Part shown: in pieces, positions 13,707 through 21,104 of the stretch
Numbering within the stretch: the first letter of the stretch is position 1
Layout of the letters: each line of letters opens with the position of its first letter
Assembly: GCA_002373205.1 (NCBI GenBank)
Contig: DFJV01000023.1
Span: forward strand, 1 to 24,156
Origin: Treponema sp. UBA3662
Lineage (GTDB): Bacteria; Spirochaetota; Spirochaetia; Treponematales; Treponemataceae
DNA length: 24,156 nucleotides
Reading direction: 5' to 3'
Made by a program: the position numbers and the translations under genes
The notes under the pieces: generated by a model
Seen by the model: the letters and a program-made list of their open reading frames with translations, nothing else
The model's database searches: none
Told to the model about the DNA's origin: nothing

Positions 13707-14195
13707 ATGAATCAGCAGACGTTTACCGATGCCGAATATGCAGGCCGAAAAAGGAAGACGAGGCGTGAAGAATTTCTTGACAACATGAACTCAATAATAC
13801 CGTGGGGGCAATGGTGTGCCGAAATAGAGCCGTATTACCCCAGGGGAAGGCGTGGGCGTCCGCCGATGGGAATCGAGAAATATGAGGAGATAAGGAAAGA
13901 CGCCTACCTTTCGAAGGTTGAATACAAGATAGCAAAAAGGCCGTCGGGCCTGAAAAGTAAAATCGGCAACGGAGGAACAGACTGGGACAGGAAGATTGAG
14001 AGAGGGAAAGCGAGCGTAAGGAGCAAAATAGAATGGCCGCACCTTGTGATAAAGAGGCAGTTCGGCTACTGCAAGGCGGCCTACAAGGGACTGAAGAAAA
14101 ACATCAACCGGCTCTTCGTGCTTTTCGCCAGCGTCAACCTGCTGAAAGTTTTGCAGGGCGGGCGGAGTGCCGAATTCCGTGCGGCTTCCCTCTGA
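13707..14195 (+). pseudogene. IS5-family transposase with internal deletion (162 aa, frame kept)
   Basis: Residues 1-58 (QTFTDAEYAGRKRKTRREEFLDNMNSIIPWGQW, EPYYPRGRRGRPPMGIEK) are the N-terminus of an IS5-group transposase. From about residue 62 (RKDAYLSKVEYKIAKRPSGLK) the sequence is the C-terminal end, with WDRKIERGKASVRSKIEWPHLVIKRQFGY carrying the final catalytic Glu, then the ENRL/LFA-like KKNINRLFVLFASVNLL. Full-length relatives have roughly 300-plus residues, so about half, including the first two catalytic Asp residues, has been removed while the frame stayed open. It cannot be an active transposase. Possible short matching ends are ACCTCATTTTGA near 13646 and the inverted TCTGAAATGAGGG near 14191, but these are weak. 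Confidence 0.8.
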
Positions 14196-14383
14196 AATGA
14201 GGGAAAATTGACCTGCGGGAAGCCTCTCCCGTAAACTCCTGGATGACAGGAAACTTAGAAATGCTGATTTTCTGTCAAATACTCTTCCAAATTTTCGTCA
14301 AAAACAGAACAAAGAAAAAATATAGCCTTTATTCAGCGTTTCCTTAGAATAAAAAGCAGGTTGAGTTTTCGCAGAAAACTCAT

Positions 14384-14415
14384 GGTAAAAAATTGCACGG
14401 ATTCAATTTTTTACC
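14384..14415. terminator. Strong hairpin, 12-bp perfect stem (terminator-like)
   Basis: GGTAAAAAATTG (14384-14395) pairs exactly with CAATTTTTTACC (14404-14415). A smaller hairpin GAGTTTT/AAAACTC lies just upstream (14363-14381). No gene ends next to it except the IS5 remnant 190 bases upstream. A third palindrome, AAAAAGTG-A-CACTTTTT, is at 14495-14511. Apart from these and a family A fragment, 14196-14621 holds no gene I can support. Confidence 0.5.
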
Positions 14416-14416
14416 A

Positions 14417-14441
14417 ACCGCCCCTCCAATCCCTGCCGTGC
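14417..14441 (-). repeat. Truncated family A repeat (copy 4)
   Basis: Read on the minus strand, the bases GCACGGCAGGGATTGGAGGG match the left edge of the copy at 10231-10320; the rest of the element is missing here. Confidence 0.6.
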
Positions 14442-14621
14442 TTGCTTTTGAAAAGGTATTTAAAACGCAATTTTTTTGAAAAAAAGTTACCGAAAAAAAG
14501 TGACACTTTTTCTTTTTCCGGGTGTCTTATCTTATGTAGGCACTTTGGAAGGTGGGATGTAATCTTTGCTTTCCAGCTGTGTTATTCAATTAGAAGATAC
14601 ATATTTTGGAGATTTACGAAT

Positions 14622-15017
14622 ATGAAAAAGAACATTAAGCTTTTTACGAGTGTTTTAGCACTTGCATTTTTGCTGGTTGCATCAACATGCCTTTCTTCAT
14701 GCAAAAGACTTCACGACAAATTTGACCAGGATATAAACCTGACAGTTACCATAACTGATGACTCAAATGGGGGGTATGCATCGCTCACATGGGACGGCGG
14801 TGACGATCCTTACGAAGTATACCGCTATGTAGCTGGTGAAAGCGACAAAGGAAGTAGCTGGCTTGAAAGGCATGGAACCCTTCTTGCAGAAACATACGAG
14901 GAATTCTATTACGATCATAATAGGGACATGTATAACTGGTACACAAACCAGTATGTCTACTACTGGGTGGAAGACCGCTACGGCAACGTAAGCAACATAG
15001 TCCGCCTGCACCAGTAA
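14622..15017 (+). CDS. Small lipoprotein with an Fn3-like beta domain (131 aa)
   Basis: ATG 14622 is chosen because GGAG lies ten bases upstream and a lipoprotein signal starts there (MKKNIKLFTSVLALAFLLV, lipobox LSSC at Cys27); the open frame before it belongs to the non-coding region. The mature part is short and aromatic-rich. Strand pattern INLTVTITDDSN, GYASLTWDGGDDPYEVYRY and a final YYWVEDRYGNVSNIVRL suggests a fibronectin-III-like sandwich (the YEVYR and Y-V-D-x-GN-S parts are typical). It should be membrane-anchored, facing the periplasm or outside. Function unknown. It precedes another lipoprotein gene but is separated from it by 300 bases of hairpin repeats. Confidence 0.75.
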   Translation: MKKNIKLFTSVLALAFLLVASTCLSSCKRLHDKFDQDINLTVTITDDSNGGYASLTWDGGDDPYEVYRYVAGESDKGSSWLERHGTLLAETYEEFYYDHNRDMYNWYTNQYVYYWVEDRYGNVSNIVRLHQ

Positions 15018-15085
15018 ACAATATTTTTCTGCCCTTGAAACTATGTAAAGCAACTGGAAATCAGTTTGGGGCGCAACGTGTTGTC

Positions 15086-15121
15086 ATGCTGAATGCGGGT
15101 GCTTGCATCCAATTTCAGCAT
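15086..15121. repeat. Hairpin with 8-bp outer and 6-bp inner stem
   Basis: ATGCTGAA (15086-15093) pairs with TTCAGCAT (15114-15121); inside, GGGTGC pairs with GCATCC. It follows the 131-aa lipoprotein by 70 bases. It lacks a T-run, so it is more likely one of the palindromic repeats than a terminator. Confidence 0.6.
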
Positions 15122-15143
15122 CTGTGCTGCATATAGTGTAGAG

Positions 15144-15199
15144 ATTCCGAATCCACATTCGTAGCAAGTGCGTGCGAATGTGGCGTAGCAGTTCGGAAT
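15144..15199. repeat. 56-bp hairpin repeat, family B, copy 2
   Basis: ATTCCGAA and TTCGGAAT form the outer stem; CCACATTCG (15153-15161) and CGAATGTGG (15175-15183) form a perfect 9-bp inner stem. It is aligned end to end with 10152-10207, and differences in the outer stem keep pairing. Confidence 0.8.
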
Positions 15200-15303
15200 G
15201 ACATTGTGCAACGAATTTATTGGACAGCCCCGACAATTCTTTGCGCCCGAAACAGACTTTCGTGTTTGCAAAAACCTCTATGGAATTTCGGGGTCAAATG
15301 TGC

Positions 15304-15309
15304 TATAAT
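15304..15309 (+). promoter_or_regulatory. -10 box of the FGE-type lipoprotein gene, near-leaderless
   Basis: TATAAT with the ATG only ten bases after it (15319), leaving a leader of about three bases. No clear -35 and no ribosome site. Confidence 0.65.
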
Positions 15310-15318
15310 GTAGCCTGT

Positions 15319-17028
15319 ATGAAGAAAAAGTTTTTTTGCCATAAGTTAATAGAAGTTTTCTCATTGAATTTTGCAGCATCAGTGCTTGCGCTTTTGCTTT
15401 TTTCTTGCACCACCACAAATGTCTATGAAAAAAGGACGGACCAGCTTTACCAGAACGGTGTCTTGGCTGGCGAGGAAACTTCTTTGCTAAAAGACGGCAA
15501 AAAGATTTCTTCTACCAGCAAAGTTGTAAAAACTGTATACACCAACGGACTAAGGGCAGAGGCTTCCGTAGAAAGGACGGACAAGGATAAGTACGACTCC
15601 ACTACGGTAAAGCTCTACGACAAGGAAAACCTTCTTGCGGAAAGAACGTTCAAGACAAAGGACGGAAAGATTGTGGAAGGTGCCCTTTCTGAGAGCGAAA
15701 AAAAAGAAGAAAAAGCCCAAATTTACAAGAAAAACATAGATTTTGGCAGCGAAGTTTTTGTTCAGGCCCAGAACGAAGAAGAAAGCTTTTTTGTTTCCAA
15801 GACGGAAGTTACCCAAAAGGAATACAAGAGCCTAATGGGCCTTAACCCCAGCCGCTTTACCGGAACTGCCTGCCCGGTAGAAAGCGTTACTTTTCTTGAA
15901 GCGCTTGAATACTGCAACGCCCTTAGCAAAAAGGAAGGAAAAACACCCTGCTACATAATAAGCGGCGATTTGTGGTACTTTGACAAAAAGGCTAACGGCT
16001 ACAGGCTTCTTTCCCCAAAGGAATTCAAATATGCCGCTTCCGGTGGAATTCTTTCCAAGGGCTACAAATTTTCCGGTGGAGACAAGCCGGGGAAGGTTGC
16101 ATGGTATAAGGGCAACAGCGACAAAAGCATTCATCCGGTTGGCGAAAAGGAAGCAAACGAGCTTGGAATTTTTGACATGAGCGGAAACGTAGGCGAATGG
16201 TGCCATGATTCTTCTGCTCCATGCGTATGTGGCGGCGGCTACAGGGAAGGCAAAGACGGCATTGCTCCTGATTCATTTGCCCCCATGAGCAAGGGAAAAT
16301 TCCAGGACGTGGGCTTTAGGGTGGCAAGAAGCGCAACCCTTTCTGAAATGGCAAAGCTTGTTCACAAGGATGGTGATTCCGCAGAACTTGACGTGTGCTT
16401 TGCAAACGCGGTTAAGCTTGTATACAAGGACAGCGCGGTTAGTTCATTCATAAACAGCGTAAAGGACGAGACTAGCTATACCCGCCTAAGGGATTATTCA
16501 TCATCGGAAAAGGTAACGGTAAAGAGCAAGCTTAACGTGGGCTACACTCTGTATTCAATCTTTGGAAAACCCTTTGTTATTGTTGGGGCAACTGTCTACA
16601 ACCTTACAAAGTGTGCGGCTTTTGCAACGGTTAATTTTATTGGCGGCTACCTGTCTGTTACGCAAAGCGATGCCGGACTTGTGTGGATGATGCCGGACGT
16701 AAAGAAAGCAAAACAGAATGCGGCGGAGGCAAGGGCAAACAACGGAATAAAGTATTATCCTGAATATCACAAGGCCTTTACCAACAACCATATTTCCGTG
16801 GAAAACATTACCAGCGGAATTGACCAGGAAGGAAACGTGGTAAAGACAAGCCAGACCTATTCCTACGACAATTCAATTTCTGTAAAGCGTTCAATTTCTG
16901 CGGATGCAAATGCTACGGCTTCCGTTATAGGAGTCGCAGGAACCGCTTTAACAATTCCTGTTTCTGCTGTAACGTGGGTAGGTGGTGCGGTGTTTGGTTT
17001 ATATAGCGAAATTGTCAACAGTAAATAA
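15319..17028 (+). CDS. Lipoprotein with sulfatase-modifying-factor (FGE-like) domain
   Basis: 569 residues from ATG 15319; the open frame upstream crosses the promoter. The lipoprotein signal ends in LLFSC (Cys30). Residues 31-150 hold repeated short beta units (LYQNGVLAGEE, LYDKENLLAER, KDGKIVEG). The FGE-sulfatase domain spans about 157-338: FVSKTEVTQKEYKSLMGLNPS, a VESVTFLEALEYCNALS helix, YRLLSPKEFKYAASGG, SGNVGEWC and the closing VGFRVARS. Such domains often act as carbohydrate- or partner-binding folds in Treponema rather than as formylglycine generators, and I do not see the paired active-site Cys. The C-terminus (about 400-565) has two hydrophobic stretches that could cross or enter a membrane. 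It is probably outer-membrane or periplasmic. Confidence 0.82.
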   Translation: MKKKFFCHKLIEVFSLNFAASVLALLLFSCTTTNVYEKRTDQLYQNGVLAGEETSLLKDGKKISSTSKVVKTVYTNGLRAEASVERTDKDKYDSTTVKLYDKENLLAERTFKTKDGKIVEGALSESEKKEEKAQIYKKNIDFGSEVFVQAQNEEESFFVSKTEVTQKEYKSLMGLNPSRFTGTACPVESVTFLEALEYCNALSKKEGKTPCYIISGDLWYFDKKANGYRLLSPKEFKYAASGGILSKGYKFSGGDKPGKVAWYKGNSDKSIHPVGEKEANELGIFDMSGNVGEWCHDSSAPCVCGGGYREGKDGIAPDSFAPMSKGKFQDVGFRVARSATLSEMAKLVHKDGDSAELDVCFANAVKLVYKDSAVSSFINSVKDETSYTRLRDYSSSEKVTVKSKLNVGYTLYSIFGKPFVIVGATVYNLTKCAAFATVNFIGGYLSVTQSDAGLVWMMPDVKKAKQNAAEARANNGIKYYPEYHKAFTNNHISVENITSGIDQEGNVVKTSQTYSYDNSISVKRSISADANATASVIGVAGTALTIPVSAVTWVGGAVFGLYSEIVNSK

Positions 17029-17039
17029 TTTTGTGAATT

Positions 17040-17075
17040 AGGGTAATGACCCTTTTGGGAATTTATCCCTTTTTA
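17040..17075 (+). terminator. Possible weak terminator/attenuator between the lipoprotein genes
   Basis: AGGG-TAA (17040-17046) can pair with TTATCCCT (17063-17070), with smaller GGGT/ACCC and GGGA/TCCC hairpins inside, followed by five T. It lies 12 bases after the stop and 28 before the next ATG. Confidence 0.45.
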
Positions 17076-17102
17076 TAGAAAAAACTTCATCAGGAGGATA
17101 TC

Positions 17103-17669
17103 ATGAAGAAAGTTTTATTAGTTGTATTTTCTATGGTTCTTGCAGCAACTTGGTTTGCAGGATGTGCCTCTTCTTCAAAGAAGGTTGCAAAAAAGAATGA
17201 CCTGCCTACTTGGGTTGTTGATGAATCTGAACTGGAAAGCAAGAAGGGAATTTACGGTTCCGGTGCTGCACGCTATGCAGACAAGTCTACCTCTCTTAAG
17301 GCTGCAAGGCTTCAGGCAAGGGGCGACTTGGCAAACAAGCTTGGCACTTTGATTAACAACGTTGAGCGTTCAAATACGGACGCAAGCCTTGACGGTGTTG
17401 ATTCTTCATACCAGCAGGAACTTGATGCAGAGGCAAAGCAGGTTGTGGCAGGCGCAATTCAGAAGAACCTCTATGTTGATGACGATGGAACTTACTGGGT
17501 TCTTATGTTCATGCCATACGAGGATGTTCTTAAGAACTTTAAGTCTGTTGCAGTTAAGCAGGGCAACTCCCGCCTTGAACGCCTCTTTAGCAAAATCACT
17601 GTTGCAGATTTGCAGTCTGCAGGTGAAAAAATCAACTACACGGTTGACACTACTGCTATAGAAAAATAG
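17103..17669 (+). CDS. LPP20-family lipoprotein
   Basis: 188 residues, ATG with AGGAGG six bases upstream, the strongest ribosome site in the window. The lipobox is FAGC (Cys21). The mature part follows the LPP20 layout: LPTWVVDESELESKKGIYGSGAAR, then a long helix with KAARLQARGDLANKLGTLINN, and the strand pair VDDDGTYWVLMFMPYEDVLKNF. LPP20 proteins are outer-membrane lipoproteins of unknown function, first described in Helicobacter. It follows the FGE-type lipoprotein by 74 bases and may be co-transcribed past the weak hairpin. The ending is clean, with inverted repeats downstream. Confidence 0.85.
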   Translation: MKKVLLVVFSMVLAATWFAGCASSSKKVAKKNDLPTWVVDESELESKKGIYGSGAARYADKSTSLKAARLQARGDLANKLGTLINNVERSNTDASLDGVDSSYQQELDAEAKQVVAGAIQKNLYVDDDGTYWVLMFMPYEDVLKNFKSVAVKQGNSRLERLFSKITVADLQSAGEKINYTVDTTAIEK

Positions 17670-17674
17670 TTCTT

Positions 17675-17727
17675 GGCACTTGATTCAAAATTGCCGGGCC
17701 GTGGTTTGATTACGCTTACCAAGTGCC
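17675..17727. repeat. Inverted repeat after the LPP20-like gene
   Basis: GGCACTTG (17675-17682) is exactly complementary to CAAGTGCC (17720-17727). The 37-base loop is large, so it is a weak terminator candidate. Confidence 0.5.
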
Positions 17728-17755
17728 TGGCAGTGTGACCAGTATTATTTTTGTT

Positions 17756-17804
17756 CCCGCACTTGCTTGCTGTTTTTAGGGTGAGCAGGCTGTGGGAATT
17801 TTTT
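17756..17804 (+). terminator. Possible terminator after the LPP20-like gene
   Basis: CCC-G-CAC (17756-17762) and GTGGG (17792-17796) can pair with a bulge, helped by the TTGCTTGC/GAGCAGGC pairing inside. AATTTTTT follows. Confidence 0.4.
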
Positions 17805-17848
17805 GTTTGCATTAAGAATTGCACTTTTAGCAAATTAAAGCCTACCCC

Positions 17849-17918
17849 CGATTGGAAGGGCCGCGAAGCGGTTGCCGCCAGGCAATGGAGGCGAAAGCCG
17901 GAACCCTGGAAAGCGGGT
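17849..17918 (+). repeat. Dispersed palindromic repeat, family A (copy 5)
   Basis: CCGATTGGAAGGG, hairpin CCGC-GAA-GCGG (17861-17871), then GGCAATGGAGGCGAAAGCCG and GGAAAGCGGG. Stem length and loop differ from the other copies while the flanks are conserved. Confidence 0.8.
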
Positions 17919-17951
17919 TAGCAATATAAAAGTTGGTCCAGAAAAAAAAAT

Positions 17952-18698
17952 ATGAATGCATACCGCAGCTTTATCGTAATTACTTTTTTGTTTTTCTTTG
18001 GTGGAACTCTTGGCTGGTTCCTTGAGCTTTTTTACAGGCGCTTTCTTTCTCCGGCAAATCCCAAGAGGCAGTGGCTTAACCCGGGCTTTCTTACGGGGCC
18101 TTGCCTTCCGCTCTATGGTTTTGGCGTTGTTGTGCTTTACGTTTTGAGCCTTTCCGAATCGTATTTTACGCGTTTTGATTCCGGGGGAATTTTGCACTAC
18201 CTGCTTATGTTTGTGGTGATGGCTCTTGCAATGACCTTGATTGAATATATTGCAGGCATTGTTTTTATAAAGGGCATGAACCTAAAGCTGTGGGACTATT
18301 CGAAGGAATGGGGCAACATAAAGGGAATAATTTGCCCTAAGTTCACGGTGATTTGGGGACTGCTTTCCGCCAGCTATTACTTTTTTCTTTTTCCGCCTGT
18401 TAACCGTCTTGTTGTTTGGTTTACAGAGCATCCCTGGTTTTCTTTTGTGGTGGGAATTTTCCTTGGGGTTTTTGCAATAGACTTTACCTTTTCCATGCAC
18501 CTTGGAAGCCAGCTTAGGAAGGCCGCAAAGGAATTTGACCAAAAAGCCACTTTGGACATGCAGAAGTTCCAGTCATTTTTACGCGAAAACAAGCTTTCCA
18601 AATTCTTTACCCCGCACGACGACCGCTACTTGCTTACCCCGCGCCTTGACCGCTTGGAGCAATTCATCCGCCGCTCGCCGGACAGGGTAAAGGACTAA
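17952..18698 (+). CDS. Putative ABC-transporter type IV membrane protein (CmpB-like)
   Basis: 248 residues with four or five membrane segments. Matches the ABC_trans_CmpB family (PF06541): LFFFGGTLGWFLELFYRRF, NPGFLTGPCLPLYGFGVVVLY, IEYIAGIVFIKGMNLKLWDYS and NIKGIICPKFTVIWGLLS. The family label suggests a transporter but biochemical support is weak. The C-terminus after about residue 185 is cytoplasmic and charged. There is no good ribosome site before the ATG at 17952 (only an A-rich run). The next membrane-protein gene starts three bases after the stop, so they may be co-translated. Confidence 0.85.
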   Translation: MNAYRSFIVITFLFFFGGTLGWFLELFYRRFLSPANPKRQWLNPGFLTGPCLPLYGFGVVVLYVLSLSESYFTRFDSGGILHYLLMFVVMALAMTLIEYIAGIVFIKGMNLKLWDYSKEWGNIKGIICPKFTVIWGLLSASYYFFLFPPVNRLVVWFTEHPWFSFVVGIFLGVFAIDFTFSMHLGSQLRKAAKEFDQKATLDMQKFQSFLRENKLSKFFTPHDDRYLLTPRLDRLEQFIRRSPDRVKD

Positions 18699-18701
18699 AA
18701 T

Positions 18702-19310
18702 ATGATTTACACTTTTCTATTTGGCATAGATGCTGTTTTTAGAATTAGTAAATTCTTGTTGTTTCATACGGTTGGTTATTTTTTAACATACCTTCTTTCT
18801 ATTTTGGGCTGGATTTTTTTAAGGAAAAATAAGTCCTTGTTAAAAACTTGCCTGGGGTTTGTTTTCTTGCCGGCTTTGCCTTTGTTTAATACATTGTATA
18901 GTTTTGGTTCAGAACTGCGCCGCTTTCATATAGAGAATTTTTTTAAATTTGGCGGCATTTATTTTGCGGTTCTTCTTGTAAGTTTGACCGTAATTTTATT
19001 GATGACGAAAAACAAAAAATTAAATAAAGGTGGAATACAATTTGTTTTTATCGTATTGTCTGGCTTAATGATTTCTATTCACAGTTGCATTGAGTTGATT
19101 CCAAATTTTGAAAACTTTAGAAACTGGGAATTCTTTTACTTGTCAATAATACTTATAGTTTTTTATTATTTGACAGTTGTTAAAGTCAGATTTTATTATG
19201 ATAATGTTAAAAAGTCCAAGGTATTGAATCTTGTCTTAGGTATTTTGTTTTGGAGCTATATGATTTTGTATGATTTTACCTGTTTTGCTCTTGCGGCGGG
19301 TAGTGTATAA
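18702..19310 (+). CDS. Integral membrane protein of unknown function (202 aa)
   Basis: About six hydrophobic helices (for example TVGYFLTYLLSILGWIFL, IYFAVLLVSLTVILLM, FFYLSIILIVFYYLTVV, LGILFWSYMILYDF) joined by short basic loops; no conserved polar motif is seen. The family is not recognised. The ATG is three bases after the CmpB-like stop. Base composition is clearly more A/T-rich than the preceding gene, suggesting a different origin despite the tight spacing. It could be a partner of the upstream protein. Confidence 0.65.
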   Translation: MIYTFLFGIDAVFRISKFLLFHTVGYFLTYLLSILGWIFLRKNKSLLKTCLGFVFLPALPLFNTLYSFGSELRRFHIENFFKFGGIYFAVLLVSLTVILLMTKNKKLNKGGIQFVFIVLSGLMISIHSCIELIPNFENFRNWEFFYLSIILIVFYYLTVVKVRFYYDNVKKSKVLNLVLGILFWSYMILYDFTCFALAAGSV

Positions 19311-19390
19311 GGTAAGAGCTGCTTATGCTGCAAATTAGGCCTGTTTAAGACTTGCGTAATAAGTTTGCAGAATGGAAAATCATTAACTTT

Positions 19391-19474
19391 GTGTCATTCT
19401 GAGCTTGACCCGATAATCTATTTGTTTGCATTATTGATATTTATGGATTGCCGGGTCGAGCCCGGCAATGACAC
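19391..19474. repeat. 84-bp element with GTGTCATT/AATGACAC ends and a CTCGA-loop hairpin
   Basis: The ends GTGTCATT (19391-19398) and AATGACAC (19467-19474) are inverted. Its right half is the perfect hairpin ATTGCCGGG-TCGAG-CCCGGCAAT (19447-19469), the same palindrome family as 188-212 and 5654-5674 read from the other strand. It looks like a small mobile (MITE- or REP-like) element. Confidence 0.75.
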
Positions 19475-19618
19475 GATGCTATTAATCAGTGGTTTCCTAG
19501 TTCGGCAGGACTTTTTTTGTTAATGGCATTAGTATCATTTTTACTGCTTGTTTACTTGATGGAATAATTTGTTCTATTGGTAAGATTAGTTGTTTGCGTG
19601 AATGGGGTGCAGCCTACG

Positions 19619-19690
19619 CCCGATTGGAAGGGCCCGCACAGCGGGTTGCCATAGGCAATGGAGGCGGAAGCCGGAACCCTGCAAAGCGGG
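19619..19690 (+). repeat. Dispersed palindromic repeat, family A (copy 6)
   Basis: CCCGATTGGAAGGG, hairpin CCCGC-ACA-GCGGG (19633-19645), then GGCAATGGAGGCGGAAGCCG and GCAAAGCGGG. It is between the convergent ends of the 202-aa gene and htrA. The rest of 19311-19618 has no gene. Confidence 0.8.
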
Positions 19691-19709
19691 GATCTTGATG
19701 GAAGTCTGA

Positions 19710-19756
19710 CCGGACACGGAGTGCCGGGCACAGTTTTACGCTGGCATTCCGTCCGG
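19710..19756. repeat. Long imperfect hairpin between convergent genes
   Basis: CCGGAC plus GGAGTGCC (19710-19725) pairs with GGCATTCC plus GTCCGG (19743-19756), with a two-base bulge and one G:T pair. On the plus strand it is followed by GAGAAAATTTTT. It may end readthrough from the plus-strand membrane genes toward htrA. Confidence 0.55.
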
Positions 19757-19772
19757 GAGAAAATTTTTAATA

Positions 19773-21101
19773 TTACAGGCTTCTTGTTTTTTTGCCTGAT
19801 GAGTTTGTGGAAGAACCCTGGGGTGAGGATTCCAGTTTTACCTTGATTTTTTGATAGCTTTTGTCTCTGTAGACTGTGACCGTGATGGTGTCTCCGGGGC
19901 GTTTGTCTTCCAGGGCACTGGCATAGTCTGCGTAGTTTCGCACGTTGATTGAATCTATTGCAGTGATTATGTCTCCGCCAAGGTAGATTGTTGTTGGGTT
20001 GAAGGTTCCGTACTGAACGGCTTTTGTTCCGCCCTTGATTCCTGCCTTTTGGGCTTCGGAACCGCTGCTTACTTTGCTTACGATTACGCCAGAAGAGATT
20101 CCGTAGCCTGCGTAAGATGCGATCCTGCCTGTGTTCTGGACAAGTGAGATTCTCATTACACCGCGGCGAACTTCTCCGTACTTGAGCAAGTCTGCTACTA
20201 CCCTGCGTGCTGTGCTTACCGGTATTGCAAATCCAACTCCTGCAGAAGATCCGCTTGAAGAATAAATCATAGTGTTTATGCCAATCATGCGTCCCTGGCT
20301 GTCCAAGAGGGGGCCACCGGAGTTTCCCGGGTTGATTGCGGCATCGGTTTGAATCATGTTGCGGATGATTACGTTTTCGCTTTCCTGGATAGGTCTACCG
20401 AGGCCAGAGATGATGCCGGTTGTCATGGTGCGCTCAAGTGCGAATGGGTTTCCGATTGCGATGACCTTTTGGCCAACCTTTAGGTTTTCGCTGTCTCCAA
20501 AGGCTATTGTCTTTAGCTCCACGTTTGATGCAGGCTCAAACTTTAGGACTGCTATGTCGCTTTCCGTGTCCTTGCCTATTACGCGGCCTTCATAAGTGCT
20601 GCCGTCTGCAAGAGAGATGTTGATTGTGCTTGCGTTTTCTATTACGTGGACGTTTGTTACTACGTAGCCACGCTTGTCTATGATGCTGCCTGAACCAGAA
20701 CCGCTTGACGTTACCACTGGCTCAAGGAACCAGTTGTAGCCCATTACCTGGGTTGTGATGTTGACTACCGCCTCGTTGCATTTTTCGTAGACCGCAATGT
20801 TCTGTGCTTCGTCCTGGGTGTAGCCACCGTCTGTTGCCGCCACAACCTGTAGGGCAGGGGTGTTTGTTTGCAGTGCAACCTGGTCACCGTTTTTTCCGGT
20901 TGTTTCTATGGTGCTGGAGGATTCTGCGGAGGCCTGTTCCGTGTCCGTGACGGTTAGGCCAATTGCAGACTGGGCTTCTTTCTTGGAAGCTGCATTTCCG
21001 TCAGAAAAAATCTTCCTGCTTACGAATGCGGAAAGTGTAGCAGCCGCGACTGAACTTGCCACGACTGCAAAAACAATGTGGCGCCTTGAATAAAGTTTCA
21101 T
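19773..21101 (-). CDS. HtrA/DegP-type periplasmic serine protease
   Basis: 442 residues, ATG with GAGG eight bases upstream inside the end of ftsH. An N-terminal membrane anchor (about residues 8-28, HIVFAVVASSVAAATLSAFV) is followed by a Ser/Thr-rich linker. The trypsin-like domain has the full triad: His152 in VTNVHVIEN, Asp182 in SDIAVLKF and Ser261 in NPGNSGGPLL. One PDZ domain follows (about 315-415: GVIVSKVSSGSEAQKAGIKGG, GGDIITAIDSINVRN). A single PDZ is as in DegS and HhoB types. It should degrade misfolded periplasmic proteins from the inner membrane. It is the second gene of an operon with ftsH, so two membrane quality-control proteases are expressed together. Confidence 0.92.
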   Translation of the reverse strand: MKLYSRRHIVFAVVASSVAAATLSAFVSRKIFSDGNAASKKEAQSAIGLTVTDTEQASAESSSTIETTGKNGDQVALQTNTPALQVVAATDGGYTQDEAQNIAVYEKCNEAVVNITTQVMGYNWFLEPVVTSSGSGSGSIIDKRGYVVTNVHVIENASTINISLADGSTYEGRVIGKDTESDIAVLKFEPASNVELKTIAFGDSENLKVGQKVIAIGNPFALERTMTTGIISGLGRPIQESENVIIRNMIQTDAAINPGNSGGPLLDSQGRMIGINTMIYSSSGSSAGVGFAIPVSTARRVVADLLKYGEVRRGVMRISLVQNTGRIASYAGYGISSGVIVSKVSSGSEAQKAGIKGGTKAVQYGTFNPTTIYLGGDIITAIDSINVRNYADYASALEDKRPGDTITVTVYRDKSYQKIKVKLESSPQGSSTNSSGKKTRSL

Positions 21102-21104
21102 CTT

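Noticed and set aside
3696..15173. 13-base match GTAGCAAGTGCGT in the loop of RNA hairpin H2 (3696-3708) and in family B copy 2 (15161-15173)
   Set aside because: A few 13-base matches are expected by chance in 24 kb; the shared hairpin-loop position is suggestive but not enough.
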